Assembly: GCF_029931775.1 (NCBI RefSeq)
Contig: NC_079312.1
Coordinates: 16,251,821-16,315,820, forward strand
Direction of reading: 5' to 3'
Source of the DNA: Euleptes europaea
Taxonomy: Eukaryota; Chordata; Lepidosauria; Squamata; Sphaerodactylidae
Length of the DNA stretch: 64,000 nt
The notes under the pieces are model-generated. The model was not told the DNA's origin. It saw only the letters and a list, made by a program, of their open reading frames with translations, and made no database searches. The position numbers and the translations under genes were made by a program. Of the stretch, positions 22,628 through 34,799 are shown in pieces. Every line of letters starts with the position of its first letter. The first letter of the stretch is position 1.

Positions 22628-23727
22628 AATTCATAGAATCATAGAGTTGGAAGGGACCACCAGGGCCATCAAGTCCAACCCCCTGCGCAATGCAGGAAAT
22701 TCACAACTACCTCCCCCCCCCCCACATCTAGTGACCAGAAGATGGCCAAAATGCCCTCCCTCTCATCATCTGCCCAAGGTCACAGAATCAGCATGGCCAT
22801 CTAACCTCTTCTTAAAAACCTCCAGGGAAGGAGCGCTTACCACCTCCCGAGGAAGCCTCTTCCACTGAGGAACTGCTCTAACGGTTAGAAATTTTTTCCT
22901 AATGTCTAGACGGAAACTCTTTAGATTCAATTTCAACCGGTTGGTTCTGGTCCGACCTTCTTGGGCAACAGAAAACAACTCGGCACCATCCTCAATATGA
23001 CAGCCTCTCAAGTACTTGAACATGGTTATCATATCCCCTCTCAGTCTTCTCCTCTTCAGGCTAAACATACCCAGCTCCTTCAACCTTTCCTCATAAGACT
23101 TGGTCTACAGACCCCTCACCATCTTTGTTACCCTCCTCTGGAGACGTTCCAGCTTGTCTACATCTTTTTTAAATTGCGGTGCCCAAAACTGAACACAATA
23201 CTCTTGTTGAGGTCTAACCAGAGCGGAGTAAAGCAATACCATCACTTCGCGTGATCTGGACACTATACTTCTGTTGATGCAGCCCAAGACTGCATTTATC
23301 TTTTTAGCTACCGCATCACACTGCTGACTCATGTCCAGTGTTTGGTCTACTAAGACCCCAAGATCCTTTTCACACACACTATTGCTCAGACAAGTCTCCC
23401 CATCCTATAATTATGCCTTTGATTTTTCCTACCTAAATGCAGAACTTTACATTCGTCTTTGTTGAAGTGAATTTTATTAGTTCTAGCCCACCTCTCCAGC
23501 CTGTCAAGATCATCCTGCATCTTGGCTCTGCCTTCTACCGTATTTGCTACCCCTCTCAATTTAGTATCATCTGCAGATTTAATAAGCATCCCCTCTAGTC
23601 CTTGATCCAAATCATTTATAAAGATGTTGAACAACACAGGGCCCAGCACAGATCCCTGAGGAACACCACTAGTCACTTCTCTCCAAGTGGATGAGGAACC
23701 ATTAACTAGCACTCTTTGGGTGTTCAA
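22628..23727 (-). mobile_element. CR1 LINE, 3' portion
   Basis: Minus-strand ORF2 C-terminal text ([60 protein letters not shown]) and the ATTCTATGATTCTATG tail at 22628. Truncated; not active. Confidence 0.88.
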
Positions 23728-24573
23728 TTCAAATAAGCCTGTGCAGACTGGCAGGCGGTGAGGCTGAAGAAGATATCGAAACGGAATATTATGTTTCTAT
23801 GCTAACGCCAGAAGCCTCCAAGGGAAAATGGGGGAGGTAGTGTTTGGTTTTAAGGGAAAACATAGATATAGTGAGCATTACAGAAACCTGGTGGAGGCGA
23901 GAGAACCATGGGATACAGTCATCCCTGCATACAAACTATAGAAATGACAGAGAGGGATGTATTGGAGGGGATGATGCTATGTACATCAAGGAAAGGATAG
24001 TATGTAATAAACTAGAAACCATAAAAAGGGCAGACTCATCCTTGTAGGTGACAAAAGGTAATTTAGTACTGAGGACGTTCTATCAGCCCCATGACCAAAG
24101 GCTCAGGGTGATCTAGAATGAAATCAGAGAGGCATCCAAAGGAGATTAAGAAGTAATAACGGGCAACTTTAACTTCCCTCATATTGACTGGATAAATACA
24201 TGCTCCAGTAAAGCCAAAGAGATTAAATTTCTAGACATCCTCAATGACTGTGCCCTCAAACAGTGCCTGGGAAATCGTATACATTTGACTTTAAAAGAGG
24301 GAATTTCTCTAAAATGAGGAATCTGGTAAAAAGAAAGTTGAAAGGAACAGTTAAGAACGAAACAGGAAAAATGATATAAAGGCCAAGAGGTCACCACCAT
24401 GACTAACGGGTAAGTTGAAGGAAGCAATGAGAGAGAAAAATGCTTCCTTCAGAGACTGGAGGGCTTGCCCAAATGAGGCAAACAAAAGTAAACACAAACT
24501 TGCGCAAAAGAAATGCAAGTAGACAATTAGGGATGCAAAAAAGGATTTTGAGAGCCATATCACTAAACTCATC

Positions 24574-24823
24574 GAGGAGGAGGAGGAAAAGAAGAGCTGG
24601 CTTTTATATGCCGACTTTCTCCACCACTTAAGGAAGAATCAAACCGGCTTACAATCACATTCTCTCCCCTCCCCACAACAGTCACCCTGTGAGATAGGTG
24701 AGGCTGAGAGAGCTGTGACTGGCCCAAGGTCACCCAGCTGGCTTCATGTGTAGGCGTGGGGAAACAAATCCAGTTCACCAGATTAGCCTCCGCCACTCTT
24801 AACCACTACACTACGCTGGCTCC
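24574..24823 (-). mobile_element. tRNA-derived SINE with (CTT)n tail, nested in L2
   Basis: Minus-strand body ending GTCGGCATATAAAAGCC and (CTT/CTC)n. Splits the L2 reading between SLNSS and FQYIRNSK. Same family as 32480-32805. Confidence 0.78.
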
Positions 24824-25164
24824 CTTTCAATACATTAGGAACAGCAAACTAGCGAGGGAAGCAGTTGGACCATTGGATGACAACGGGAGTAAAGGAACAC
24901 TAAGGGAGGATAAAGCGATTGTTGACAAGCTAAATGAAATCTTCTCAGCTGTCTTCACTGTTGAAGATATACCTTTTCCTAAAGAGGTGTTTTGGGGAGG
25001 GGAGAATGAGGAGCTGGGGCAAATAGTGGTAACAAGGCAGGACGTTCTAGGACTTATAGACAAACAGCAAACTAACAAGTCACCGGGACCAGACGATATC
25101 CATCCTAGTGTTCTTCAAGAAGTCAAACGGGAAATTGCTGAATTTCTTGGGAATGTTTAGAATG

Positions 25165-25715
25165 GAAAAATGGAAGTTGAGGTTTTTGCTGTCTTAAATC
25201 ACCTGGGGGATCTGCTTTTTGCTTCATTGTAAAAATCACATCTCTCATGGAGGTACCTGGGTGGCCACGGAGAGTTTGTAACATGTGAATCGGCCCTCAG
25301 TTTGACTCCCCATTCTTCCTCACTGGCTGCTGTTCCCTGATTGTTGAGCTGTGCACACATTTTTCTAGATTGGAGAGGAAGGAATGGCTAATTTAAAAGT
25401 ATCTGAAAGGCTTTCACTTAGAGGAGGGCAGGGAGCTGTTCCTGTTTGCAGCAGAAGATAGGACTTGGAATAATGGGTACAAATTATGAGCAGAAAGGTA
25501 CCAGCTGGACATTAGAATTTTTTTTTTTTACTGTGAGTTGTTCAGCAGTGGAATCAGCTACCTAGGGAGGTGGTGAGCTACCCCCCTCACTGAGTCTTCA
25601 AGTAGAGGCTGGATGAATACTTGTCAGGGATGCTCTAGGTTGGTCCTGCATTGAGCAGGGGGTTGGACTAGATGGCCTGAATGGCCCCTTCCAACTCCAT
25701 GATTCTAGGATTCTA
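25165..25715 (+). mobile_element. CR1-like 3' end inserted in L2
   Basis: About 25380-25715 is a CR1 3'UTR (GGGGGTTGGACTAGATGGCC, tail GATTCTAGGATTCT). The 25165-25380 stretch is not identified. It interrupts the L2 reverse transcriptase. Confidence 0.6.
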
Positions 25716-25833
25716 GCAGTGATTCTAGCATGTCCTTAAGATCAGCCTCAGTACAAAAGGACTGGAAAATGGCCAATGTAACACATATCTATAAAAAGGG
25801 CTCCAGGGGGGACCCAGGAAATTACAGGCCAGT

Positions 25834-26119
25834 TAGCAGAGTGTTAAGCTGCAGTACTGCAGTCAAAAGCTCTGCTCACAACCTGAGTTTGATCCCGATG
25901 GAAGTCGGTTTCAGGTAGCCGGCTCAAGGTTGACCCAGCCTTCCGAGGTCGGTAAAATGAGGACCCGGCTTGCTGGGGGTAAAGGGAAGATGACTGGGGA
26001 AGGCACTGGCAAACCACCCAGCAAACAAAGTCTGCCTTGGAAACGTCGGGATGTGACGTCACCCCATGGGTCAGGAAAAACCCGGTGCTTGCACAGGGGA
26101 CTTTTACCTTTTTTTTAGC
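25834..26119 (+). mobile_element. tRNA-derived SINE nested in L2
   Basis: Plus-strand copy of the 978-1292 family, sitting between GNYRPVS and LTSVPSKLMES of the L2; short TTAGC repeats at both ends look like the target duplication. Confidence 0.8.
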
Positions 26120-26797
26120 TTAACATCTGTTCCAAGTAAATTGATGGAAAGCATTATTAAAGATAGAATTATCAAACATATAGAAGGACAAGCCCTGCTG
26201 AGTAAAAACCAACATGGCTTCTTCAAAGGTCGGTCCTGTCTCATTAACTTTTAAAAGTTTTTGAAAGTGTCAACAAGCATAGGGACAGGAATGAGACTGT
26301 GGACATAGTGTATTTGGATTTCCAAAAGGCTTTTGACAAAGTCCCCCACCAAAGACTGCTAAGCAAACTTCGCTGTTATGGGATAAGAGGACAAGTCCTC
26401 TTGTGGATTGGGAGCTAGCTAAAAAATAGGAAGCAGAGAGTAGGAATTGATGGTCACTTCTCCCAATTGAGGGATGTGAGCAGAGGGGTCCCTCAGGCAT
26501 CTGGGTTGGAACCGGTGCTTTTCAACCTGTTCATCAATGACTTGGAGTGTGGCCAGGTGTGCAGATGATACCAAATTATTTAGGGTGATTAAAACAAAAA
26601 GGATTGTGAAGAGCTCCAAAAGGATCTCTCCAAACTGGAGGAATTGGCATTGAAATGGCAAAGGAGATCCAATATAAGCAAGTGTAAAGTGATGCATATT
26701 GGGGCAAAAAATCCCAACTTCACACATACACTGATGGGATCTGTGCTAACAGTGACAGACCAAGAAAGGGATCTTGGGGTGCTAGTGGATATCTCAA

Positions 26798-27369
26798 GGC
26801 TGAGGTGGATCTACTGTGAAACTAATGAAGCTTAAGCTTCAGGGCCCCTAATCCCAGAGGGGCCCCCTGAAGCACCGTTTTTTAAATGAGTTAATTTCTC
26901 AACAAAATTGATGGAGTTTTTTAGTGATAGAAACATAAGCCAATGGGTTGAAGTACTTAATACTGACTTTAGAATATGCTCTAATACCCATTTCATGTGG
27001 CCTCAAAATGTACCTGTAATTGGTCAAATTTCAAAATTTTCCCAGGGGCTTGCAGAGCTTGAACCCCCAGCTGTAAGGGCTCTCTGAACTCCCCAGAATC
27101 TATTCATAGCCTACATTTTGGCAGCTGGATCCTCAAATCCTTCGTTGGTGCACAGCTTAACAATTCTATAGTTTTATTTCATCACTGCATGGCCCATTTT
27201 CAAGGACTCCACCCCACCTCCCTTTTCTTCACCATTTGGGCCTCAAGGTCCTTGCAAGGGCAGCAAGTTCCTTTGGACCTTGTTAGATGATGCCCTATTG
27301 TTGCTGGTTGCGAAGGGGCCCCCATAACAGTTCAAGCTTCAGGGCCCCAAAAATGTAGATCTGCCACTG
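26798..27369. mobile_element. hAT-like non-autonomous element nested in L2
   Basis: Ends GAGGTGGATCTAC and GTAGATCTGCCACTG are imperfect inverted repeats, flanked by TCTCA(A) on both sides. It splits the L2 text GVLVDIS / MKMSTQ. No transposase. Confidence 0.6.
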
Positions 27370-27695
27370 TCTCAATGAAGATGTCAACCCAGTGTGCGGC
27401 TGCTGTAAAAAAGGCAAATTCTATGCTGGCCATAATTAGACAAGGAATAGAGAAGAAAACTGCTGCTATCATACTGCCCTTGTACAAATCTATGGTGAGA
27501 CCACACTTGGAATACTGTGCACAGTTCTGGTCACGACACCTCAATAAGGATATTGCAGAGCTTGAGGTGCAGAAAAGAGCAACCAAAATGATCAGGGGAC
27601 TAGAGCAACTGCCCTATGATGAGCGGTTAAAACGCTTAGGGCTGTTTAGCTTGGAAAGAAGGTGGTTAAGGGGAAATATGATAGAGGTCTATAAA

Positions 27696-27771
27696 ATTAT
27701 GCAAGGTATGGAGAGAGTGGACAAGGGAGAAAAGCTTCACCCTTGTCCACTCTCTCCATACCTTGCATAAT
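27696..27771. repeat. Perfect 32-bp-arm palindrome in L2
   Basis: 27696-27727 and 27740-27771 are exact reverse complements with a 12-bp loop. The normal L2 at 560-640 has no such arm, so the right arm replaced native sequence. Confidence 0.95.
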
Positions 27772-28148
27772 ACTAGAACACGAGGTCATCTGCTTAAGCT
27801 GGAGGGTGAGAGATTCAAAACAGATACAAGGAAGTATGTCTTAACATAATGCATAGCTAAATTGTGGAACTCCCTGCCCCAGGATGTGGTGATGGCCGCC
27901 AACTTGGTAAGCTTTAAAAAGGGAGCGGACATGTTCATGGATACAACTCATGATGCATTCCTATTCTTTCCTGTTTCAGAGGAGCATGGCTATTACATTA
28001 GGTGCTGTGGAATACAGTCAGGATAATGCTGCTTCAGTTGTTTTGCTTGTGGGCTTTCTAAAGGCACCTGGTTGGCCACTGGGTGAACAGACTGCTGGAT
28101 TTGATCGGCCTTGGTCTCATCCAGCATGGTCTTTCTTATGTTCATTAC

Positions 28149-28267
28149 CTTTGAATTGCTCCTTGATGCTCTCCAAAAGGGGATTTAAATCCGGCAAGTC
28201 CCAGATGCAGGACTTCAGTGCAAGAAGAAAAGCCACTGGTTCCTCAAATGCCTCCTTTTCTTCATAC
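28149..28267 (-). CDS. TRIM-B exon 6: pre-B30.2 exon
   Basis: 119 bp, phase 2 in and 1 out, reading YEEKEAFEEPVAFLLALK then WDLPDLNPLLESIKEQFK. Acceptor TTTTTGTCAAG (weaker AAG form), donor GTAATGAAC, whose downstream bases merge into the tail of an antisense L2 element. Confidence 0.88.
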
Positions 28268-28699
28268 CTTGACAAAAATCATGTCAGGTTACCATCCATC
28301 CAATTCAGAATCACCTCCCCGCCCCCGCCAGATCAGAGAAACACAGGAAGGAATCAGCAGAAATCCAAGAGACACAGGCTGAGGCTGAAAGCAGAGCAAG
28401 ATGGGAGGCTCTTTGGAGAGCAACGTCCACCTCACTGTAGCTCCTGAGACCCCAAAGCCACACAGGAGCTGTAAGGCATGGTTATTAAAAATAAAACACA
28501 GCCCAATTGGGCTCAGAAAACCACCTTAGGGGGAGGAAGGGCTCCTGTCAGCCCCCCCCCAGCCATTCTCCTCTGAATGTTCTCAACAATAACAGTCAAC
28601 AGCCAACAATAGCCATGCAGATTAGCCTTGGATTTCATACATTAACAGATCACTTCAGGATACAATGGTTCCATATTAACATACCATACCCTCATTAGC

Positions 28700-28964
28700 A
28701 CATTATCTTGATACTTACAGGACAATGATTAGCACATTACATTTGCAGGACAGTACTCAGCTCAAACCCAACCCCTTTCTGACTATATATTACTCTTCCT
28801 ACACACTTGACACTGAGAGACACTGTCCTTCAGTGTTACTACTCTGAAGATGACTGCCACAGTTGCTGGCGAAACGTCAGGAAAGAAAATTCCAAGACCA
28901 CGGTCATACAGCCCGGATAACCTACAAGAACCAATGAACTCTGACCGTGAAAGCCTTCGACAAT
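28700..28964 (+). mobile_element. Penelope-like terminal repeat copy
   Basis: Contains CTGAAGATG, GGCGAAACGTC, CAGCCCGGATAACCTACAAG and CCTTCGACAATA in the order seen in the copies at 37309 and 50297. The 5' limit is uncertain. Inserted in the TRIM-B intron, where TRIM-C has none. Confidence 0.6.
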
Positions 28965-29280
28965 ATTTACAAAAATAACCCTCTGTCTTTTTACTTCTTT
29001 AATATAAATTATACATCCTTTGGTAATTTTTTGTTTCTTTCTGAATCGGTGTTCCAGACCTCTGGTGCTTTTGAAAGAAAAAAAATTCTTTTTTCACAGC
29101 CATTCCCCACAGTTGCTGTGCGGCTGTGGGAAACCCAGACCCAACTCTGAAAAAAGCAAACATCAAGTTTGGCCTCAAGAACAGCAACCCCACATCCCCT
29201 GCCCAGATCTGCCTTGCAAATGAAAGAAAGAGAAAGTTAAAGTTGTTGTGGTTAAAGTTCTGGACTTTAGAGTTAGAATT

Positions 29281-29605
29281 AGGGGAGGGATTGTGGCTCA
29301 GAGGAAGAGCATCTGCTTGACATGGAGATGGTCCCGGGTTCAATCCTTTGCATCTCCAGGTTCTAGGTGGGGTAAAAGACCTCTGCCAGAGACCCTTGAG
29401 AGCCACTGCCACTCTGAGTAGAAAGTACTACCTTCAATTGGCCAATGGTCTGATTCAGTCTACGGCGGCTTCCTGTGTCCTGCGACTAGGACTGTAGGAC
29501 CATTGTGGGATTCGTAGAGGCACCTGGTTGGCCACTGTGTGAACAGACTGCTGGACTTGATGTCCCTTGGTCTGATCCAGCAGGGCTTTCCTTATGTTCT
29601 TATGA
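29281..29605 (+). mobile_element. tRNA-derived SINE followed by L2 tail
   Basis: 29281-29490 has TTGTGGCTCAGAGG (A box) and GGTTCAATCC (B box) of a squamate SINE; 29512-29605 is an L2 3' tail ending CTTATGTTCTTATG. Confidence 0.7.
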
Positions 29606-29749
29606 CCCTGGTTGAATCCCATATGCAGCCATATGGCTCACTGGGTGACCTTAGACCAGTCCCTCTTTCAGACAGGGATTTGTGAGGATAAAATGGAGGA
29701 GGGCAAAATTAGGTTTAGTGCCTTCGTGTCTTTTCATCCCTCTCTCATA

Positions 29750-30090
29750 ATACTAGAACTCAGGGGCCAATGAAGTTGAGAATTCCCTGCAGGTTGAGGT
29801 AGTGATGGCCATGAACACAGAAAGCTTTAAAAGAGGACTACACAGATTCATGGAGCAGAGGTCCATCAGAAGCTATGACAACTGGTGACTGAAGAGAACC
29901 TCCATAGCCAGAGGCAGCCAACCTCTAAAATATACTGCTAGGAGGCAACAGAAGGGGAGGGCCTTGGCCTCTGTGCCGTGTTTGCTGGCTGTCCAGGGGC
30001 ATCCCTTGGCCACTGTGTAAAACAGGATGCTGGACTAAATGGACCACTGGTCTCATTCAGCAGGCTCTGCTTATGTTCTCGTGAGTGAGG
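29750..30090 (+). mobile_element. L2-type 3' end
   Basis: GAGAATTCCCTGCAGGT to TTCAGCAGGCTCTGCTTATG; the same piece is at 62610-62960 in TRIM-C, so it predates their split. Confidence 0.65.
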
Positions 30091-31008
30091 CTGAGAGACG
30101 GTGGAAGGAAACAGGTCAGATGACATCACCCGCAAGTGTCCTTCCTTCTGTTCCTTGTAATCATTTGTCCTTGGTGGGAGGCGTGGAAACTTCGAGCCCA
30201 ATAATGTCATATGACAATTCTTCTTCCTTTCAAACTACCTGGGGAGACTTAAAGCAGAGGTGCGAATTTTCTGACCATCAGCGGAGTATTCCTTATAATG
30301 GGTGGTTCAGCATGACAAATGCTTTATTTGGGAGGCCCTGTTGTTACCATGGCTGCCAACACAGCCATTCCTGCTTCACCACAGCCTTGACTGTGCGGCA
30401 AATGGCCAATGTGGAAACAGCCAAGGACAAATCTGAGTAGGAGCAGCCATGTGGTTGCAAGAACACACATGGAAAGATGGGACACGCCCACCAACTCCTG
30501 CTTCCTCATGTGTAGCCTCCCCCTACCCTCCTTAACAAACGAGCAAATCGAATTGGGTTGGGTGGTCATCCCCGTGTTCACCTTTGAAGTGCCCCCGTAG
30601 TCAGCCCCGATGCCAATCAAGGCATTATCTGGGCCAAATAAAGTTTCCTAACTGCCCTTTTGTGGAACAAATGTAGCTGAAGAGACTCAAAACCTGTATT
30701 TCCTGGGGTAGTTTTTAAAATGTGGCTTTAGAAGCAGCTGCCACCAAAACACAAGGATCTTCACTGTGTGACTGAAGGTGCCACACCCGTTTTGTGGCTG
30801 GCTCCGCCTGCTGCGGCAGCCATTTTTTGGCTGTGCCCACCACACCGTGTCAGAATTCCAAAGGGGCCTGCCGCCTCAAAAAAGTTGGGGAACCCCTCTT
30901 CTATGGGTGCACAGCTAGGTGTCAACCCATCTCCCCCCAAAAAAACCCCCACTATTTCACTTTACGTTTTCCTGTTGATGAGGCTCTGTGCTTAAGCTGT
31001 TTGCCACT

Positions 31009-31210
31009 AGGGTTGCCAGGTCCCTCTTCGCCACCGGTGGGGGGTTTTCATGGCGGAGCCTGAGGAGGGCAGGGTTCAGGGAAGGACTTCAATGCCATAG
31101 AGTCCAACTGCCAAAGTGGCCATTTTCTCCAGGTGAACTGATCTCTATTGGCTGGAGATCAGTTGTAATAGCAGGAGATCTCCAGCTAGTACCTGGAGGT
31201 TGGCAACCCT
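31009..31210. mobile_element. hAT-like MITE with AGGGTTGCCA ends
   Basis: 202 bp from AGGGTTGCCAGG to TTGGCAACCCT, with TTTGCCACT repeated on both sides. A truncated right end of the same insertion remains at 63026-63059 in TRIM-C; related pieces at 16543, 45807 and 54988. Confidence 0.75.
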
Positions 31211-31350
31211 ATTTGCCACTGACGGAAGGAGATCCGTGATCTTAGTTACACCCGATTTGGCCCTCAGCCATGATCCTGAAGGAGCACATTCTTCACAGGA
31301 TACCCAGATTCCTCCAGCATTAAGAAGGTTAATGAGAAAGAGCCACTTAC

Positions 31351-31373
31351 CTCTGCAAGATGCTTCTGGCATC
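31351..31373 (-). CDS. TRIM-B exon 5: 23-bp micro-exon
   Basis: 23 bp between TTTCTTTAG and GTAAGTG, reading DARSILQ plus part of Arg; same splice sites as TRIM-A. Confidence 0.9.
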
Positions 31374-32479
31374 CTAAAGAAAAATGGCAGAGAGAGGGAA
31401 GAAGAGAGACCTCAATGCTTGCTAAAAGGCCACACCAGGAAGACCCCCTTAGACCCTGGGAGATTTTGTACTCTGGCCCTTCTCTGGTGTCCAGCTAGCA
31501 GACTACCCTCAAAGGCTGGGGGAATCTCTATAAAAGTGGCAGAAAATCTCTGTGAGGTTAATATCAACAAAGTAGAGCCATTTTAGAGCAGAACTGGGTG
31601 ATCTGCTTTGCCCACTCAACAGTGGCTACTTTCACAAAGGGATTTTTCCTCACATGGAAGGCAGGAAGCCCTCAGATTAGGAAGTGTAGCTCTTTTGGCC
31701 GCCTGTGGCCACAGAGGCATTCCCAGCAACGTTCCTTGCCTCAGCCCTGCATCGCTGTTTACTTTCCTTCTTTCCATGCTGGAGGGCATTTCCCAGGTAT
31801 AAAAAAATAGCTATGTTACAGTTGCATTGTAACAGCATACCGGTCCCAGCTTTCATATTTTGTTCTTCTTGTTGCAGAGTTATAACTAGAAATGTGCAGC
31901 CTGCACTTTACTTCCTTTAGAATAAAAGCTAGGAACTAGTGCAACAGATCGTTATGATCTTACAACGCTAGAGCAATCCAGCCATTGCCCCTTTCTGTAA
32001 AGCCTGAGAAAAAGCCCTCCAATTGAGGGGGGGAGGGGGTGGCTGAAGGGACTGAGGGGAGAAGAGCCAAACGCTTTAAAGGGCATTTCCCCCTTTAAAG
32101 GGAAAGGGTGGGGGGTCTGGGCACAAATGACACCACATCTGCATAGATGTGATCGGTTGGCATCAGCAAGCCCAGTGGTGCCAGCAACAGGTGTGTGGAT
32201 GCCATTCCCCTACCACTTGTGATTGCCATTGTGTGTCTGTGTGTGTGCATCTTTGCACACCCATCTATCTATCTGCATGCAACCAGTATAAGCTACATTC
32301 CCCGCCCCCCACAGACATGCTCCTTTTAAAACTTGCTGTGAAAAATCTTGCCCATGACCCTTGTTCCTGTTGTTTGGAAAGAGTCACCCGTGAACCTGGT
32401 TTGACCTCTGTAGTTCCCCAGACAACTGGTTGACACACAAATACACTTCTGCTTCCAAGATGGAAGCCATGTGGGGGGG

Positions 32480-32805
32480 AGAAGGAGGGGGAAGAGGAGG
32501 AGGAGGAGAAGAGTTGGTTTTTATATGCCGACTTTCTCTACCACTTAAGGGAGAATCAAACCAGCTTACAATCACCTTCCCTTCCCCTCCCCACTACAGA
32601 CACCCTGTGAGGTAGGTGAGGCTGAGAGAGTGTGACTTGCTCAAGGTCACCCAGATGGCTTCGAGTGTAGGAGTGGGGAAACAAATCCAGTTTACCAGAT
32701 TAGCTTCCGCCATTCATGTGAAGGAGAAGGGACTCAAACCCAGTTCTCCAGATCAGACTCCACCGCTCCAAACTACTGCTCTTAACCTCTAGACAACACA
32801 ACACA
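32480..32805 (-). mobile_element. tRNA-derived SINE with (CTT)n tail
   Basis: Minus strand: head near 32800, body CAGGGTGTCTGTAGTGGGG, end GTCGGCATATAAAAACC and a (CTC/CTT)n tail at 32480-32515. Lies just downstream of the TRIM-B coiled-coil exon. Confidence 0.75.
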
Positions 32806-32946
32806 GGGGCAAGGGACTCGTGGGGGGAGTTTTGCAAGGTCGCTTCCCCTGGCTGGAGATGGAATGGGGCAGAAGGAGGCACAGAAAGGATTTGGAGGCA
32901 GCCTCCTCCCAAAGGGGAGCCTGGGCTGTTCCTACCACACTCCTAC

Positions 32947-33177
32947 CTGCAGGAGTTCACTGGCCGGCTGCTGACACTTCTCCTCCATCTCCTGGATGAG
33001 GCTTTCAAGAGAGGAAAGTGCCTCAGAGAGTTTGGCCAGGCGCTGGTCCGTTTTCCATGCTACCTCCTTCTCCACCTCTTCCATTCGGGTCAGCAAAAGC
33101 TTCTCTTGCTTATCCAGAAATTTATGCAGTTGCCTGAACTTGGTCGCTGTCTCCTGCTGCTCTCCTTTGGTTTGCTT
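32947..33177 (-). CDS. TRIM-B exon 4: coiled-coil
   Basis: 231 bp, phase 0/0, 77 residues, including KFLDKQEKLLLTRMEEVEKE and ending QQPASELLQ. Acceptor CATCTCAG, donor GTAGGAG. Open throughout. By family, a dimerisation helix. Confidence 0.93.
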
Positions 33178-33653
33178 CTGAGATGGAAAAAGAAAAGAAG
33201 AATACAGCCAGTCTTTGCAGTGGGACCTTAGGAGACTCCTATTAGAGGGGCACTGTTGACTTTCCCAGAGATTGCATCAACACTGGGTAGGAAAAGAGAA
33301 AGATTCAGAAGGATCCATCCAAAGTACACGTGAATTATCTTTGCATTATTTTCTTCTTGGAGTGGTTTTACCTTATAAAACTCAAACATGTGCTGCAGCT
33401 TCTCACATCTCTTCCTCCCCATGTATAGACATTATGGTTTTTACTGCAGAGCTATACAAGGAAAGGTATCCCTCTTAATATTCACAAAAGTTCACTTTAA
33501 GTGGTCTTTCATTAACTTTTGTATGGGAATGCAAGCCAATCCAAATGGGAAGGGACTGCCTTCTCGCTTGACTTTTCTGCATTTTATGCTCAGTGTCCCC
33601 CCACAATGTATATTTTCAGTGTCTGTTCACCTCCCAACAATAAGGACACTTAC

Positions 33654-33749
33654 AAGCAGATCTTGGCTTTCTTTCACTATGGTGGCTTTATACGCCAGAA
33701 TGTCTTCCTTCTCCTTCCGCAGCATCTCCATACAATTGCAGAACTGATC
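33654..33749 (-). CDS. TRIM-B exon 3: 96-bp linker/coil exon
   Basis: 96 bp, phase 0/0, 32 residues starting DQFCNCMEMLRKEKED. Acceptor CCCCCAG, donor GTAAGTG. Intact counterpart of the TRIM-A exon at 6522-6617. Confidence 0.92.
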
Positions 33750-34245
33750 CTGGGGGGGCAAAGTCCCAAAATTGTGGATTGGTTCTTTTTACTATAAATC
33801 ATAAAGCAATACTGTAATCAAAGCCCAATAAGTGTAGGATGTCCCGCCCCATGCAACCCCTGGCCCCAGGGTTAACAGCAACTCCAGGCTAGCAATTTTT
33901 TTTATTGGAAGAATATTGTTTGTGGTGGGGAAATACTTAAAACCTTCTACCAATAGGCTGCTGCCCCTTGGTGGCTTGGCAGGACAACCAGCTGGCCAGA
34001 CATCAACACAGCCAGCCCTGAAGAGTGCCAATGTCCCAACATCACCCCCTGAGCACAAAAGGAGGGCAATAAGGAAGGGAGCAACCAAGGCAGGAGACGG
34101 GCAACAAAGAGATGTTGCCAGTCCCCGTTTGGACCTAAGGCCCGAGAGTTTCCCTACAGAAAGTGTCACAGGACACCCAGGAGTGCAGCTAGAAAGGACA
34201 CACACATGATCTTCCCCACCATCATCCACCTTGTAGATTTCCAAC

Positions 34246-34410
34246 CTTGTACTCCTGAGAAGCCTCCTCCACAGGAATGATTTCATGATTCTTGTGCTCT
34301 TTTAACAGGTCACAGGCCACACAGATGAGGGCTTCATCTTCTTTGCAGAAGAGCTTCAGCGGCTCCTGATGCTTCTGGCAAACTCTCTCCTTTCTGGCTG
34401 CCACGAATAT
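34246..34410 (-). CDS. TRIM-B exon 2: extra B-box cassette exon
   Basis: Orthologous to the TRIM-A cassette: 165 bp, phase 0/0, 55 residues, ligands C11, H14, C22, D25, C30, C33, H39, H42 all kept. Acceptor TTTTTGGCATCAG. Donor GTTGGA is weaker still and differs from that of TRIM-A. Both copies stay open with all metal ligands, which suggests the exon was used after duplication. Confidence 0.78.
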
Positions 34411-34799
34411 CTGATGCCAAAAACAAAAGAACCCCGTTTGTTTTATTTCCCCTTGCCCATATTTTTGAACTCTCCCTCTCTCTGTTCTTGGAAATATTAG
34501 CCATAATTGGTGTCTTATTCAGAAAAAATGGGAAAGAGAGATGTAACCAAGCTTTTGTTGATGCCTCAAATTCCTTTGAAAGCCAGTGGATTGATAACAA
34601 TTCCTGGCTCAGAGTAAACCGAACACTCCCTGCATCTACTTTGCTAGTCAGCAAATCCACCCCCAGATCCTCAGCGGGTGGTTCCCCTCTCCTCTGGCAA
34701 TAAGATTTCAAGTAGCATCTGAGGCTGTTGTAGAAGGAGGAAACCAACAACTAAGAGAATTGGCAAACCCTGGCCCAAATATTTTTCAAAACATATCCA

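Larger units (their letters stand above)
23764..28142 (+). mobile_element. L2 LINE, long copy with nested insertions
   Basis: Endonuclease (ENIDIVSITETWW), reverse transcriptase (TNKSPGPDDIHPSVLQEV, FQKAFDKVPHQ) and C-terminal ([33 protein letters not shown]) segments in order on plus, ending CTTTCTTATGTTC at the TRIM-B exon 6 donor. Broken by four later insertions. The endonuclease part also occurs in TRIM-C. Confidence 0.85.
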
